A stretch of DNA of 30,799 bases from CAZMOK01 sp964644135 (GCA_964644135.1 CAZXWD010000028.1:1-30799), one strand, 5' to 3'. Positions 7,663-16,424 are shown, counted from the stretch's first letter. A program made the numbers and translations. The notes: generated from the sequence alone by a model not told the origin.

Positions 7663-8570
7663 ATTGTAAGTACCGGTATCTGCCCAGGTAACCGTAGGGT
7701 TCTGGCTTGTGGATGTTGCAGGGTCGCCGCCCTCAAAAGTCCACCACCAGTTTGTAACGGGCCCAGTGAATTATCTGTAAAGTCAACAGGGGAATTCAAA
7801 CAGGGCTCGGGGTCACTGCAGGTGAATTGTGCAGTGGCAGTGAATGGCTGCAGGTTATCGACCTCCACCTTTATGCCCTGCTGGATCTCTTTCGTCTGTG
7901 TGTCCTGTATAAAGGCAACCAGTTCGCAATGAGCTGTATTCCATGAAGGGTCCATGGTGAAGGTAATGTCTATCTGCTGGCTCGTTGTACCACCAAAAGT
8001 GAGGGCTGTACCCAGGTGGTCGGGTGCCATCAGCCTCTGAACAAAGTTAAGCTCAGACTGCCCCTGCCAGGAGTAGGCGATCTCTGATTCGGTAAGTGCC
8101 AGGTGCACCACCAGGTCGGGGTTGGTATTCCCGTTCTCGTTTTCCACCATGATGGATATGCTGTAGTTATTGCCCGAAGTATTTTCACCGTAGATCTCCA
8201 TTGTGAAATCACTCGGAACTACAATTCGCTGCTGGTACAAAGGAAGGTAATTGCTGTACATGCTCTGAGTACTGCTGCCCCCTACATAGCTGAGCACCCC
8301 GTCAAAAAAAGCAGTCGGGAAACCTGTAATATTGTAATAGTTTATCCTTGCATCCCCGCTGGTTGTGGAAAAAGCATCTCCGTCGTGATATTCTATCACT
8401 GCCACATCGTGGCCTGCAGCGATAAGGTCATCAGCGCCCATGGCTGCTCCCGGGCAATAAGGGCACCATGTCCCTGTGCCGATTTCCTGTACGACCTTGT
8501 CGCGCGCTACCTGCTGGGAGAAAGATACTAGAACAGTAAGTGAGAGGATGATCGTAAGCAATTTTTTCAT
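7650..8570 (-). CDS. N-terminal part of a frameshifted Omp28-like, thioredoxin-fold secreted protein
   Basis: The signal peptide is at 1-19 (MKKLLTIILSLTVLVSFSQ). A thioredoxin-like domain of the Omp28-related type follows, with the redox-type motif TrpCysProTyrCysProGly (Cys36, Cys39) and the continuation VAVIEYHDGDAFSTT and YNITGFPTAFFDG. A beta-rich middle domain (about 125-240) comes next, then a PKD domain start (CLNSPVDFTDNSLGP). After about residue 269 the reading changes to an unrelated tail with no PKD features, while the correct continuation appears in another frame. One base is missing within or beside GGGCCC at 7759-7764. The intended protein would be about 770 residues, spanning 8570 to 6259. 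A -7 element TATTTTTG lies at 8606-8599. This may be a real phase-variable or decayed gene, or an assembly error. Confidence 0.85.
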   Translation of the reverse strand: MKKLLTIILSLTVLVSFSQQVARDKVVQEIGTGTWCPYCPGAAMGADDLIAAGHDVAVIEYHDGDAFSTTSGDARINYYNITGFPTAFFDGVLSYVGGSSTQSMYSNYLPLYQQRIVVPSDFTMEIYGENTSGNNYSISIMVENENGNTNPDLVVHLALTESEIAYSWQGQSELNFVQRLMAPDHLGTALTFGGTTSQQIDITFTMDPSWNTAHCELVAFIQDTQTKEIQQGIKVEVDNLQPFTATAQFTCSDPEPCLNSPVDFTDNSLGPLQTGGGLLRAATLQHPQARTLRLPGQIPVLTMCSL

Positions 8571-8967
8571 AGGAGTATAATTGTTGGTTCGTAGTGTCCA
8601 AAAATAAAGACAGATAAAGTTATATATACTATTATTTACATGTTTTTTGCCTCATAACCAGTAATTTAGAAAGATTCCAGATTGTAATTGGCTAAACAGC
8701 CTGTTTGGTATTAGCCTTGCCGTTCTGAATAAGGATATAGCTCGACTTTTGCAATACAATACTCTAATTTTAAGCAATAGAAAATGCATTGCCATCATCT
8801 TCAGCAGCGGGATACATCATTTCGGAAAACTTAAGGATGAGGATATACGGTTTACCATAAGGGAGAACCAGATGACCATTCACCGGTTCGGGGTTTTAAG
8901 ATAGACCGGGAAGTTACATTAGGATCACTGAGGAAAAAGTAAGATCACAATATAAAATCAGGGATCA
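8571..8967. other. Intergenic region
   Basis: 397 bp. Apart from the -7 element at 8599-8606 there is no recognised gene. A 79-codon open frame without an ATG near its beginning runs on the plus strand at 8665-8904. Its translation resembles nothing I recognise. No terminator hairpin is evident after the HDAC-fold gene. Confidence 0.5.
8599..8606 (-). promoter_or_regulatory. -7 promoter element of the Omp28-like gene
   Basis: TATTTTTG on the minus strand matches the Bacteroidota TAnnTTTG element exactly. It is 28 bp upstream of the ATG at 8570. No TTTG is seen at the ideal 19-bp spacing, so the call rests on the -7 box and position alone. Confidence 0.45.
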
Positions 8968-9861
8968 TCAGCCGATTGCCATATCTGTATCATACCTGAT
9001 CTTGGGGGGGCGGCCGCCTTTATTGATGCCTTCCACAAAATTATCCACTGCTTTTCTCAGGTCGTCGTGATATCCTCCTTCCAGGACTGCAAAGACCTTT
9101 TTATATCGAAAGGCTTTCTTTAACTGATACCCGGCCTCATAAAAAACCTTCAGTGAATAATTCAGATCGAGAAGCTTATCTTTCTTATAACCGTCGAAGC
9201 CGGCAGATACCCCTATTATGTCGGGATCAAATATCCTGATCTTGTTAATTGCGGTGTGCAATGCCTCCAGGAACTGCTTGTCGCTGCTCCCAGGGTAAAG
9301 AGGCATATTAAGAGTGTAGCCTTTGCCTCTGTCCTTACCAGTTTCAAGGGCCATTCCGGTGTGTGGATAGGCATAATGCTCGTGGATAGAAACATAGAAC
9401 ACCTCGCTTGAATTATAAAATATCGATTGGGTGCCATCGCCGTGATGGCCATCAATATCGAGAATGCATACCTTGTTGCCTTCATTCACTAGCTTTTGTG
9501 CAGCTATGGCAATGTTGTTGAAAAGGCAAAAACCGGAGGTATTGTTTCTTCCCGCGTGGTGGCCGGGAGGCCTCACAACGGCAAAGTCACCTTTCTCTGA
9601 TGCCTTAATGGTAAGCCCGACAGCTATTGTGGCTGCCCGGTAGGTTTCGTGTGTTATCTTGACTTCTGCAAGGTAAATGTCCTTCTCGCAGGCCTGTTTG
9701 ATATAGTCGATATATTCAGGGGTATGGACAAGGGTCAGGTAGGGCTCCCCATCAACCGAGTTCTCATCGGGCAGCCCGGCAAAGCCTTTAAGGCGGTAAG
9801 GCCCCTCAAAAGGGCTCTTTATATTATGGTCGAGAAATTGCCGGTTGAACAGTATCTTCAT
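8968..9861 (-). CDS. Histone deacetylase-fold amidohydrolase (acetylpolyamine amidohydrolase-like)
   Basis: 297 residues from ATG 9861. This start is preferred over an in-frame TTG 30 bp upstream, because family proteins begin at MKILFNRQF. The zinc amidohydrolase residues are all present: ArgProProGlyHisHis (His101, His102), AspIleAspGlyHisHisGlyAspGly (zinc ligands Asp137 and His139), AlaGlyPheAspGly (third ligand Asp223) and GluGlyGlyTyr (catalytic Tyr264). Bacterial members deacetylate acetylpolyamines or other N-acyl amines in the cytoplasm; the substrate here is unknown. The C-terminal extension GGRPPKIRYDTDMAIG is Gly/Pro-rich. The gene follows the racemase operon on the same strand across a 244-bp gap filled by tandem repeats, so it may be a sixth member or a separate unit. 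Confidence 0.9.
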   Translation of the reverse strand: MKILFNRQFLDHNIKSPFEGPYRLKGFAGLPDENSVDGEPYLTLVHTPEYIDYIKQACEKDIYLAEVKITHETYRAATIAVGLTIKASEKGDFAVVRPPGHHAGRNNTSGFCLFNNIAIAAQKLVNEGNKVCILDIDGHHGDGTQSIFYNSSEVFYVSIHEHYAYPHTGMALETGKDRGKGYTLNMPLYPGSSDKQFLEALHTAINKIRIFDPDIIGVSAGFDGYKKDKLLDLNYSLKVFYEAGYQLKKAFRYKKVFAVLEGGYHDDLRKAVDNFVEGINKGGRPPKIRYDTDMAIG

Positions 9862-9906
9862 CTGACTTACTACCTTTCGAGGGCGGCGCAAAGATAGGAA
9901 ATATTT

Positions 9907-10030
<124 letters not shown>

Positions 10031-10042
10031 TGATTCGGTACT

Positions 10043-10074
10043 TCTGAGCTTCTGAGCTTCTGAGCCTCTGAGCA
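10043..10074. repeat. Octanucleotide tandem repeat, 4 units
   Basis: Four 8-bp units: TCTGAGCT twice, then TCTGAGCC and TCTGAGCA. It starts 13 bp after the heptamer array and has an unrelated unit sequence and length. Confidence 0.93.
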
Positions 10075-10104
10075 TGATATGTTCTATTGATCAGAAAAGG
10101 GTGG

Positions 10105-11178
10105 TTATTGAACCACTTTCTTATCAATGTAGTTGGAGTTGAGAATGCTGAGTGCACCCATGTAGTCCACCCTGAAACTTATCAGGTCGCCAACTTCATA
10201 ATTTTTCTTATTGTCGCCCAGGTCCACCACGATCATGTCGGAACTGGCGCCGGCAAATTCGATCTTTTTATCGACCGGGAAAATATTCTTCACGTCGATA
10301 TCGAGCAGCCCTATGTCGAGAATGGCGCGGTAAGAGGTTTTGCCCAGGTCTCTCTCATCAACTTCAACGGATTCACCGGCTACATTGGTTCCCATCTCCC
10401 CGATCGGCACCTTTGGCTTTTCGGTCAGCTCAATGATCTGGGCATAAAGATTGAAAATATCTGACTTCATCCCCTTTATGGGTTTTCCGGTGATAAGGTT
10501 ATTGCCGAAAAACAGGGTTTCTCCTATCCTGAAGTGATTGTTTCCCACAGGAACAGATTTTTTTAGCAGCAACGGAATAGTAACGGATGAACCTCCGGTC
10601 ACCCAGGGTATCTTCCTGTCGAATTTCGTTTCGATAAGTTGTTTGTAAAGGCTGAGCTGGATAAGCTTATCGTGCGATGGCATGACCCCGCTCAGGCAGT
10701 TAAGGTTGGTACCCAATCCTATTACTTCTATATTCGGCAGCTCGAAAATACTGCCGTAAAAATCCATAAGCTCGTCGCCCATCACACCTTCCCTGAGGTC
10801 GCCCATCTCTATCATAATTATGACCTTATGAAGCCTGTTCTGTTTCACGGCCTCCTCCGAGATAAGCTTTATGGTTTCAAATTCGGTGTTAAAGCTAACA
10901 TCCGCATATTTGACCAGTGACCTGATGACCTTCCCGGCCGGTGGTTTGATATAAACAGTCTGAACATCGGGGCTGATGGATTTTATGACTCTCAGGTTAC
11001 TGATCCTTGAATCATGTATTTCCCTGACTCCCAAATCGAGCAATTCCCTCAGATAAGTCTTGTTACCACAAAGCAATTTGGACACAACACCCCAGTCCCG
11101 GCCGTTCGATGAGAACAGCCTGTCGAGGAACTTGTAATTGTGCCTCAGTTTTTCCTTATGTAATTCTATATACGCCAT
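10105..11178 (-). CDS. Alanine/ornithine racemase family PLP enzyme (ornithine racemase-like)
   Basis: 357 residues. Fold-type III PLP enzyme of the group that contains ornithine racemase. The N-terminus (YIELHKEKLRHNY) and the ValValSerLysLeuLeuCysGlyAsn motif place the PLP lysine at Lys34. The family blocks IEMGDLREGV, IGLGTNLNC and GGSSVTIPLL follow, then a conserved GEMGTN stretch (about 260). It starts 9 bp after the stop of the alanine racemase gene in the same operon, which suggests the two enzymes act on related or different D/L-amino acids. It is shorter than Alr and lacks Alr's C-terminal Tyr motif, so it is not a second copy of alr. The exact substrate (ornithine, alanine, lysine or other) cannot be read from sequence. 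Confidence 0.88.
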   Translation of the reverse strand: MAYIELHKEKLRHNYKFLDRLFSSNGRDWGVVSKLLCGNKTYLRELLDLGVREIHDSRISNLRVIKSISPDVQTVYIKPPAGKVIRSLVKYADVSFNTEFETIKLISEEAVKQNRLHKVIIMIEMGDLREGVMGDELMDFYGSIFELPNIEVIGLGTNLNCLSGVMPSHDKLIQLSLYKQLIETKFDRKIPWVTGGSSVTIPLLLKKSVPVGNNHFRIGETLFFGNNLITGKPIKGMKSDIFNLYAQIIELTEKPKVPIGEMGTNVAGESVEVDERDLGKTSYRAILDIGLLDIDVKNIFPVDKKIEFAGASSDMIVVDLGDNKKNYEVGDLISFRVDYMGALSILNSNYIDKKVVQ

Positions 11179-11187
11179 GATATTTAT

Positions 11188-12345
11188 TTATTCGACCACT
11201 TCACGTTTTGTTCTTTCAGGAAGCCTGACCAGCAACTCATAATTTACCTGGTTACTGATCTCGCTGAAAGAAGCCACAGTGATCTCAAGATTATCTTGTT
11301 TTCCTATTATAACTACTTCATCTCCTAAACTGATATCCGGAACAGATGTTACATCGGCAATCAGCATATTCATGTTAACCATTCCTATAACACCGACCCT
11401 CTGCCCTCTTACGAGCACCCTTCCCTGGTTGCTGAGCATCCTGCTGAAACCATGTGAATAACCCACAGGGATCACTGCAATTACCTTTTCTTCCTGTGCA
11501 AGATAGGTAGTGCCGTAACTGATGAATTCCCCCTCGTTCACAGTTTTTATCGACATCACTTTGCTCTTCCAGCTTATCACACGGCTGAGAGGATCGTACC
11601 TTTCTTCCTTTTTACCGTGTACATATTGAATGAAGGTTTCCACACTGGGCCAGAATCCGTACTGCGCAATACCTATCCTTACCATATCCATCCTTGTTTT
11701 CGGATAATTCAGTGCAGCCGCGGAACAGGCAGTATGCCGGTAATTAGGTATCAGCTTACGCCTTTTGGCAGTGTTGAAGTACCTTGTAAATCGGCTGATC
11801 TGCCTGTTCACCCTAACATAGTTAGCAACACTTTCGGCACCCGCATAATGAGTGCAGAGTCCTTCGAAATCGAGCAACTCCGGGTATTTTTTAAATTGCC
11901 TGAGTGCATAGCTGAATCCCTTTTCAGTAAGCCCGGTTCGGTTCATCCCGGTTTCCACTTCCAGGTGTATTTTGGCCTTTTTCCCCAGTTTTCTCGATAG
12001 CTGCATTGCCTTTTCAAGCCTTTCTATCTCGAAAACCCAGAAACTGATGTCATTGTCAATAGCCCATCCCATCTGTTCCTTATCGAGCCAGCCCATGATC
12101 ATAAGATCGGATCTTTCGGAACAGGCTTCATAAACCCTCCATGCCTCATCACCGCTAAAGACTGAGAAATGGTCTATCCCTGCTTTTTCGGCCATTGGGA
12201 CAAATCTTTCTATTCCATGGCCGTAGGCATTGGCCTTTACAACTGATGAGAAGCGCACGTTGGGCCCAATCAGTTCCTTCAGAAAAGAAATATTCCTGTC
12301 CAGGGCCGATTGACTTAGTTCAAGTGATGAAGTGGTTTCAAACAT
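11188..12345 (-). CDS. alr: Alanine racemase
   Basis: 385 residues, typical for Alr. The PLP lysine is in ValValLysAlaAsnAlaTyrGlyHisGly (Lys37). The catalytic tyrosine is in IleSerTyrGlyThrThrTyr (Tyr277). The mid-protein HLEVETGMNRTG block and RIGIAQYG are also standard. It interconverts L- and D-alanine, the D form feeding peptidoglycan. The block that is usually GRVCMD near the C-terminal domain reads GlyMetValAsnMetAsnMet (321-327), so the usual Asp is Asn; this may alter substrate preference. It lies 5 bp after the M20 amidohydrolase and 9 bp before the ornithine-racemase-like gene. That placement in a catabolic-looking operon suggests a broad-specificity or accessory racemase rather than the sole cell-wall enzyme. 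Confidence 0.92.
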   Translation of the reverse strand: MFETTSSLELSQSALDRNISFLKELIGPNVRFSSVVKANAYGHGIERFVPMAEKAGIDHFSVFSGDEAWRVYEACSERSDLMIMGWLDKEQMGWAIDNDISFWVFEIERLEKAMQLSRKLGKKAKIHLEVETGMNRTGLTEKGFSYALRQFKKYPELLDFEGLCTHYAGAESVANYVRVNRQISRFTRYFNTAKRRKLIPNYRHTACSAAALNYPKTRMDMVRIGIAQYGFWPSVETFIQYVHGKKEERYDPLSRVISWKSKVMSIKTVNEGEFISYGTTYLAQEEKVIAVIPVGYSHGFSRMLSNQGRVLVRGQRVGVIGMVNMNMLIADVTSVPDISLGDEVVIIGKQDNLEITVASFSEISNQVNYELLVRLPERTKREVVE

Positions 12346-12350
12346 TGTTG

Positions 12351-13496
12351 TCAGTCTTCCAATATTTTCTCAATGATCTCTCTATATAAATCAATTCCTA
12401 CCGGGATTAGTTCATCCGGGAAATCAAAATCGGGATTATGCAGTGCAGGCTGGTCGGTTCCCGAGCCCAGCCCGAACAGGGCACCCGGATACCTGGCAGT
12501 GAAATGTCCGAAGTCCTCGCTCCACTTGAATGGTTTCTGAAGGAATTCCGACTCAAATCCGGTGTCACGCACTGCCTGGTTGAGCACTCTGCTGCATTCT
12601 GCATCATTCACAGTGGCCGGGAAATCTTCTTCGTAACTGATATCAACCTCAAGCTTTTCCCGCAGGGCAATCTCCTTGGTAATGCTCTCCAGCATCTTCG
12701 ACATTGATTCCATATCCTCGTTCAGATAGCTGCGCAGGGTAAGGTGGATCACACCTTCTCCAGGGGAGGTCCCGTAAGCCAGGTTGCCAAGCCGTGCATG
12801 TATGGGGGTTATGAGGATAAAGTCCCTGAATTGCTCCCTGATCTTAAGAACATCGTAATAGCTTGATATCATACCGGCCATCCCGAAGCCCGGATTGATC
12901 CCTTTCTCAGGCTCTGCAGCGTGGGAGGATTTCCCGGTAAGCTTTATGGCCATTCCCCTTGAGGCGGCAGCAAAATGGCCGTTTGCAAGTACAATCCTGC
13001 CCAGGGGGAATCCCGGAAGGTTGTGGATAGCAAAAATATGATCGGGTTCGAATTCCCTGAATGCAGGATCCTTTAGCATGCGTTCGGCACCCTTTCCGGT
13101 TTCTTCGCTGGGCTGGAAAAGAAGCAAGACCCTTCCCTTCGGGGGGCGGTTTTCTTTAAGGTAATAACCAAGCCCTGCCACCATTGTCATATGTCCGTCG
13201 TGACCGCACAGGTGGCCTTTTCCGGGTATTGACGAAGCGTAGGGAATATCATTTTTTTCGGGGATTGGAAGTGCATCCAGTTCACACCGGAACATGAGGG
13301 TGGGGCCCTTTTCTTTACCCCTGTATTCAACCACCATTCCATGACCACCTATGCCCTGTGCAATTCTGTCCGGATCAAGAGGCTTCAGAAATTCCCTTAC
13401 CCTTCCGGCCGTGCCAGTTTCCTCCCCTGAAATTTCGGGATTTCTGTGGAGCAGTTGCCTGAACTCCTTTAATTCGCTGAGTACTTTATCATCCAT
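12351..13496 (-). CDS. M20 (M20D-type) metal-dependent amidohydrolase / N-acyl amino acid hydrolase
   Basis: 381 residues. Di-metal amidohydrolase of the M20D peptidase/aminoacylase family, which hydrolyses N-acyl or amide bonds of amino acids. Motifs seen: LLHRNPEISGEE (16-26), RCELDALPI (70-78), the metal-binding GHLCGHDGH (94-102; Cys97, His99, His102), catalytic GlnProSerGluGlu (128-132), AIHNLPG (156-162) and a late SGTDQPALHNPDFDF block. A dimerisation-type insert (about 180-290) contains the GKSSHAAEPEKGINP loop. The start ATG at 13496 has a GAGG 11 nt upstream. It is 19 bp after the GNAT gene and 5 bp before alr. Context suggests that it frees an amino acid that the next two enzymes epimerise. 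Confidence 0.9.
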   Translation of the reverse strand: MDDKVLSELKEFRQLLHRNPEISGEETGTAGRVREFLKPLDPDRIAQGIGGHGMVVEYRGKEKGPTLMFRCELDALPIPEKNDIPYASSIPGKGHLCGHDGHMTMVAGLGYYLKENRPPKGRVLLLFQPSEETGKGAERMLKDPAFREFEPDHIFAIHNLPGFPLGRIVLANGHFAAASRGMAIKLTGKSSHAAEPEKGINPGFGMAGMISSYYDVLKIREQFRDFILITPIHARLGNLAYGTSPGEGVIHLTLRSYLNEDMESMSKMLESITKEIALREKLEVDISYEEDFPATVNDAECSRVLNQAVRDTGFESEFLQKPFKWSEDFGHFTARYPGALFGLGSGTDQPALHNPDFDFPDELIPVGIDLYREIIEKILED

Positions 13497-13515
13497 AATA
13501 TAAAAATAACCTCAT

Positions 13516-13956
13516 TTACGATCTTTTTAGCCTCATTTCCAAATATTTGTTATCAAATCCAAATTTCTCATAAAGATATCTTGCAGGATTCTCAGGTTCT
13601 ACATGCAAGGCAATATCGCCCTTGGCATATATCAAGGTTTCATTCATCAGGGCCTTACCCAGACCTTTTCCTCTTTGGTCATGGTGCACAGCTATGTAAA
13701 CAAGGATATTTTCAGGGATATATCCCTTCATACCTGTTTTATTCATCACCACAACACCAGCCAGTTTACCTTTATCTGTGGCAGTAAGTATGAATCCACC
13801 TGCCATTGGTGCTGAGCTCATTGCATAATCAATGGCACGGTCGATATCCTCTTTTGAGTCCCCGAATTCATCCAGATGTTCATAAAGGAATTTTATAATA
13901 TTTTGTCTTTCAAGTGTAGTCAATATTTCTATTGAGCTGTAATATTTATATTTCAT
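13516..13956 (-). CDS. GNAT family N-acetyltransferase
   Basis: 146 residues. The acetyl-CoA-binding motif A is clear: IAVHHDQRGKGLGKALM (about 90-107), with the expected R/Q-x-x-G-x-G/A pattern. Then ALHVEPENPARYLYEKFGF gives the C-terminal beta-bulge motif B. It transfers acetyl from acetyl-CoA to an amine; the substrate is unknown. Its start overlaps the end of the symporter gene by 11 bp, strong evidence for co-translation. It sits next to an amidohydrolase, so acetylation and deacylation steps are encoded side by side. Either could act on amino acids or on a toxic analogue. Confidence 0.87.
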   Translation of the reverse strand: MKYKYYSSIEILTTLERQNIIKFLYEHLDEFGDSKEDIDRAIDYAMSSAPMAGGFILTATDKGKLAGVVVMNKTGMKGYIPENILVYIAVHHDQRGKGLGKALMNETLIYAKGDIALHVEPENPARYLYEKFGFDNKYLEMRLKRS

Positions 13957-15394
13957 AGCTTTTTAATTTATTTTGATTGATATAATGGATTACGATGTAC
14001 GTCAGCGATGCAACCGATATACCGAAAATATTGGCGGCAAAGCCGAAGGGCAGTTTTGTTTCAATGAATGAAAGGACTATTGTGGTGGCACCTCCCGCCA
14101 CCATGGCGCTAAGAGCACCAACAGTATCGGGCTTTCTGAAGATCAGCAAAGCTAGCACCGGTATCAGCAGCCCCGATACCATTATGGCATAAGAATAGAG
14201 CATCAGCTCCAGAACCCCTTCCATTTTCAATGCTATACCGAGTGCTATAACACCGATCACAAGAGTAAGAATTTTTGAATAAAACAGTACTCTTTTCTCT
14301 GTGAACCCTCCGGGGACAAGTCTTTCCAGAATATCCGTCAACACATTCCCTGATGCGGCGATAAGGCAACTGTCGGCAGTTGAGAGGATTGCTGAGAAAT
14401 AGGCCGACAGGAGCAGCCCCATCAGGCCGAACGGCAATATGTGCCTTAATAAAAGCGGCAGGCCCATTTCTGGGTCAATCTCACTTCCGGGAACAAAACC
14501 CATTCCTGCGAACATTCCGTCTTCAAAAGCGACCCTGGCAAAAAGCCCCAGCAGCACACCCATGAATGCCATCAACGGCCACTCGAACACCCCTGCTATG
14601 TACCAGGCTTTCCTGGCCTGCTTCACCGATTTGGAGGCATATATCCGCTGGTAAAGGGTCATTCCCACAAACCATACCGGCAGAATGGTAACAAGCCAAT
14701 TTATGAAGGTTACCCATGAAATATTGCTAAGCGAAAGCAGTTCAGGCGTGACTGTATTCCTGAGTGCCTCGATCCCCCCTGTTTTGATATACGCCAGTGG
14801 AATTCCGATCAGTATGAGCCCCGATAAAAGGATGATCCATTGCAAGGTATCTGTGTAGATCACTGCTTTAAGACCGCCAAGAACCGTATATCCCACTGCC
14901 ACAACCCCCATAAGTATGAGGGCGTGCTGAAGGTTCAGCCCTTCAAAAGTGGCTGAAGCCAGCTTGGCCCCTGCAAGGAGCTGTGAACTGGTAAATCCCA
15001 GATAGCCCACTGCAGAAATTACGCCTGCTGCGATGGCAACTCTTTTGTCGTAGAACGATTCAAATATCTGCGGGAAAGTGTAAAGGTTCTTCTTGTCGGA
15101 GAGCACTTTGATCTTTGGGATAAGGAAAACAGCACTGAGCCAGGCTCCGAGCAACCCTGTGAACAGCATCCAGGAACCGGACAGCCCGATCGCAAATCCA
15201 AGTCCGCCGAGCCCTATTGAAAACCCACCGCCGACATCCGTTGCGACAACGGAAAAACCTATGTGCCAGGCTCCCATTTTTCGGCCTCCTACATAGAAAT
15301 CGTCAATATTTTTGTTCCTGAAATGGAACCAGATGCCTACGCTTAGCATCGCTACTATGTAAGTAATGAAAATGGTAAGATCTACCGGGTGCAT
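13946..15394 (-). CDS. Sodium:solute symporter (SSS family)
   Basis: 482 residues with about 13 hydrophobic membrane segments. The first is MHPVDLTIFITYIVAMLSVGI, followed by the GGRKMGAW and VATDVGGGFSIG loops typical of the family. The signature AYFSAILSTADSCLIAASGN (about 328-347) marks the SSS family. It imports a solute coupled to Na+. Given the downstream amidohydrolase and racemases, an amino acid or acyl amino acid is the most likely cargo; this is inference. It is the first gene of the packed set (gaps 50, -11, 19, 5 and 9 bp running from the upstream small protein to the ornithine-racemase-like gene). Confidence 0.93.
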   Translation of the reverse strand: MHPVDLTIFITYIVAMLSVGIWFHFRNKNIDDFYVGGRKMGAWHIGFSVVATDVGGGFSIGLGGLGFAIGLSGSWMLFTGLLGAWLSAVFLIPKIKVLSDKKNLYTFPQIFESFYDKRVAIAAGVISAVGYLGFTSSQLLAGAKLASATFEGLNLQHALILMGVVAVGYTVLGGLKAVIYTDTLQWIILLSGLILIGIPLAYIKTGGIEALRNTVTPELLSLSNISWVTFINWLVTILPVWFVGMTLYQRIYASKSVKQARKAWYIAGVFEWPLMAFMGVLLGLFARVAFEDGMFAGMGFVPGSEIDPEMGLPLLLRHILPFGLMGLLLSAYFSAILSTADSCLIAASGNVLTDILERLVPGGFTEKRVLFYSKILTLVIGVIALGIALKMEGVLELMLYSYAIMVSGLLIPVLALLIFRKPDTVGALSAMVAGGATTIVLSFIETKLPFGFAANIFGISVASLTYIVIHYINQNKLKSYEI

Positions 15395-15444
15395 AATCTA
15401 GTTTTTGCTGAATTTCAAGTTATCCAAAATATGAGTAAAAGCCT

Positions 15445-15828
15445 TTACCCGGTATTGATTTGTAGTATGCCTACATTTTCAAGGTTATTCTTATTGATCA
15501 CGGTGAGAACCTTTTCAAACTGTTCTATAGGAACGATCAGGTATAGTTTGCCTTTCTTTGAAGCTGCCTGCTGCTGAAAAACATCACACTTTTTAATAAA
15601 ATGTTCATTGGATTTTTCAACGCTTTCGCCCATTTCTATTTCAAAGATATACGAGGAATCCTTATGATCGGCCGTCATATCAGGCTGATATATCTTCCCT
15701 GTCCTTTTCTCTACAATCTTCTTTGGGGCTTCCATTTGTTCCAGGTCCGACCTGAAACCAGTAAAACCCTTTTTAGCAAGATACTCAGTGACTGCATTCA
15801 ATATTCCTTTTTTGAGCTTGGGATCCAT
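15445..15828 (-). CDS. Small cytoplasmic protein, possible PD-(D/E)XK-like fold
   Basis: 127 residues with no signal peptide. The order of motifs (TyrGlnProAsp, Asp50; PheGluIleGluMetGly, Glu63/Glu65; then CysAspValPheGlnGln, Gln85) resembles a restriction-nuclease-like core, beta-strand-D, beta-strand-ExE and helix with Gln. However, the usual Lys is Glu, so catalysis is doubtful. The C-terminal half has alternating strand/helix (LYLIVPIEQF, VGILQI). It lies 50 bp upstream of the symporter and shares its strand, so it may head the operon or regulate it. The function is not recognised. Confidence 0.6.
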   Translation of the reverse strand: MDPKLKKGILNAVTEYLAKKGFTGFRSDLEQMEAPKKIVEKRTGKIYQPDMTADHKDSSYIFEIEMGESVEKSNEHFIKKCDVFQQQAASKKGKLYLIVPIEQFEKVLTVINKNNLENVGILQINTG

Positions 15829-15857
15829 AAAAAGAACAATATTTGTTTCTGTACGAA

Positions 15858-15865
15858 CAAAAATA
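15858..15865 (-). promoter_or_regulatory. -7 promoter element upstream of the 127-residue protein
   Basis: TATTTTTG on the minus strand is an exact TAnnTTTG match, 29 bp upstream of the ATG at 15828. No TTTG is seen at ideal spacing. This could be the promoter of the whole operon through 10105. Confidence 0.45.
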
Positions 15866-15926
15866 CATAAAAATTTCTGGATATCGATCCCGGAATGCTG
15901 ATAAATGCCTGCCAGACTTCCTGTTA

Positions 15927-16424
15927 TTATTCGGTATCCTCATCCAGATTGACCGAAATGGGATCCTCGATCGTCATCAGGGGTGATGCTGATATTTCTT
16001 CAATATTCAGATTTCTGACAAGTATATTCAGTGCATCTTTTATTTCTCTGACTCTTTCCGGAGGCAGCTTGTCGAGTCTCTTCGAAAGTTGGTGCTGAAG
16101 CAATTGGGGTGAGGCATCAAGCAACTTTAATCCTTTGGATGTCAGGGAAATATGCACCGTCCGTTTATCACGCGGATTAGGCAGCCGGGCAACAAACCCT
16201 TTTAATTCGAGCCGGTCGATAATCCCCGACATAGTGCTGGAATTAAGATTCAGGTACTTTGCTATCTCCCCCTGCGTGGATCGCAGATCATCCTTTTTAC
16301 CAAGATAATCGAGACACATAAGCTGAGGGATGCTTACTCCGTATTCTTTCTGGATTTTCTTCGACTCCAGGTTCAATGACCTGACGATCTTTCGGATATT
16401 GATGATTATTTCCGTGTATTCCAA
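15927..16424 (-). CDS. MarR family transcriptional regulator
   Basis: 165 residues, starting at TTG 16424. No ATG occurs in frame before the N-terminal dimerisation helix, and the next Met is inside it. The winged helix-turn-helix is seen as TQGEIAKYLNLNSSTMSGIIDRLELKGFVAR (about 65-95), followed by the wing LPNPRDKRTVHISLT and the C-terminal dimer helices. The acidic C-tail (ISVNLDEDTE) is unusual but short. MarR proteins act as dimers, usually repressors released by small aromatic or phenolic ligands. The target could be the adjacent GNAT/PPK2 genes or its own promoter; nothing in the sequence decides this. Confidence 0.92.
   Translation of the reverse strand: MEYTEIIINIRKIVRSLNLESKKIQKEYGVSIPQLMCLDYLGKKDDLRSTQGEIAKYLNLNSSTMSGIIDRLELKGFVARLPNPRDKRTVHISLTSKGLKLLDASPQLLQHQLSKRLDKLPPERVREIKDALNILVRNLNIEEISASPLMTIEDPISVNLDEDTE

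Noticed and set aside
8665..8904. 79-codon open frame on the plus strand
   Set aside because: No ATG, GTG or ribosome site near its beginning and no recognisable protein; probably chance, though a decayed gene cannot be excluded.
9862..9891. N-terminal extension of the HDAC-fold protein from TTG 9891
   Set aside because: The extension RRPRKVVSQ is not family-like; ATG 9861 begins at the conserved MKILFN.
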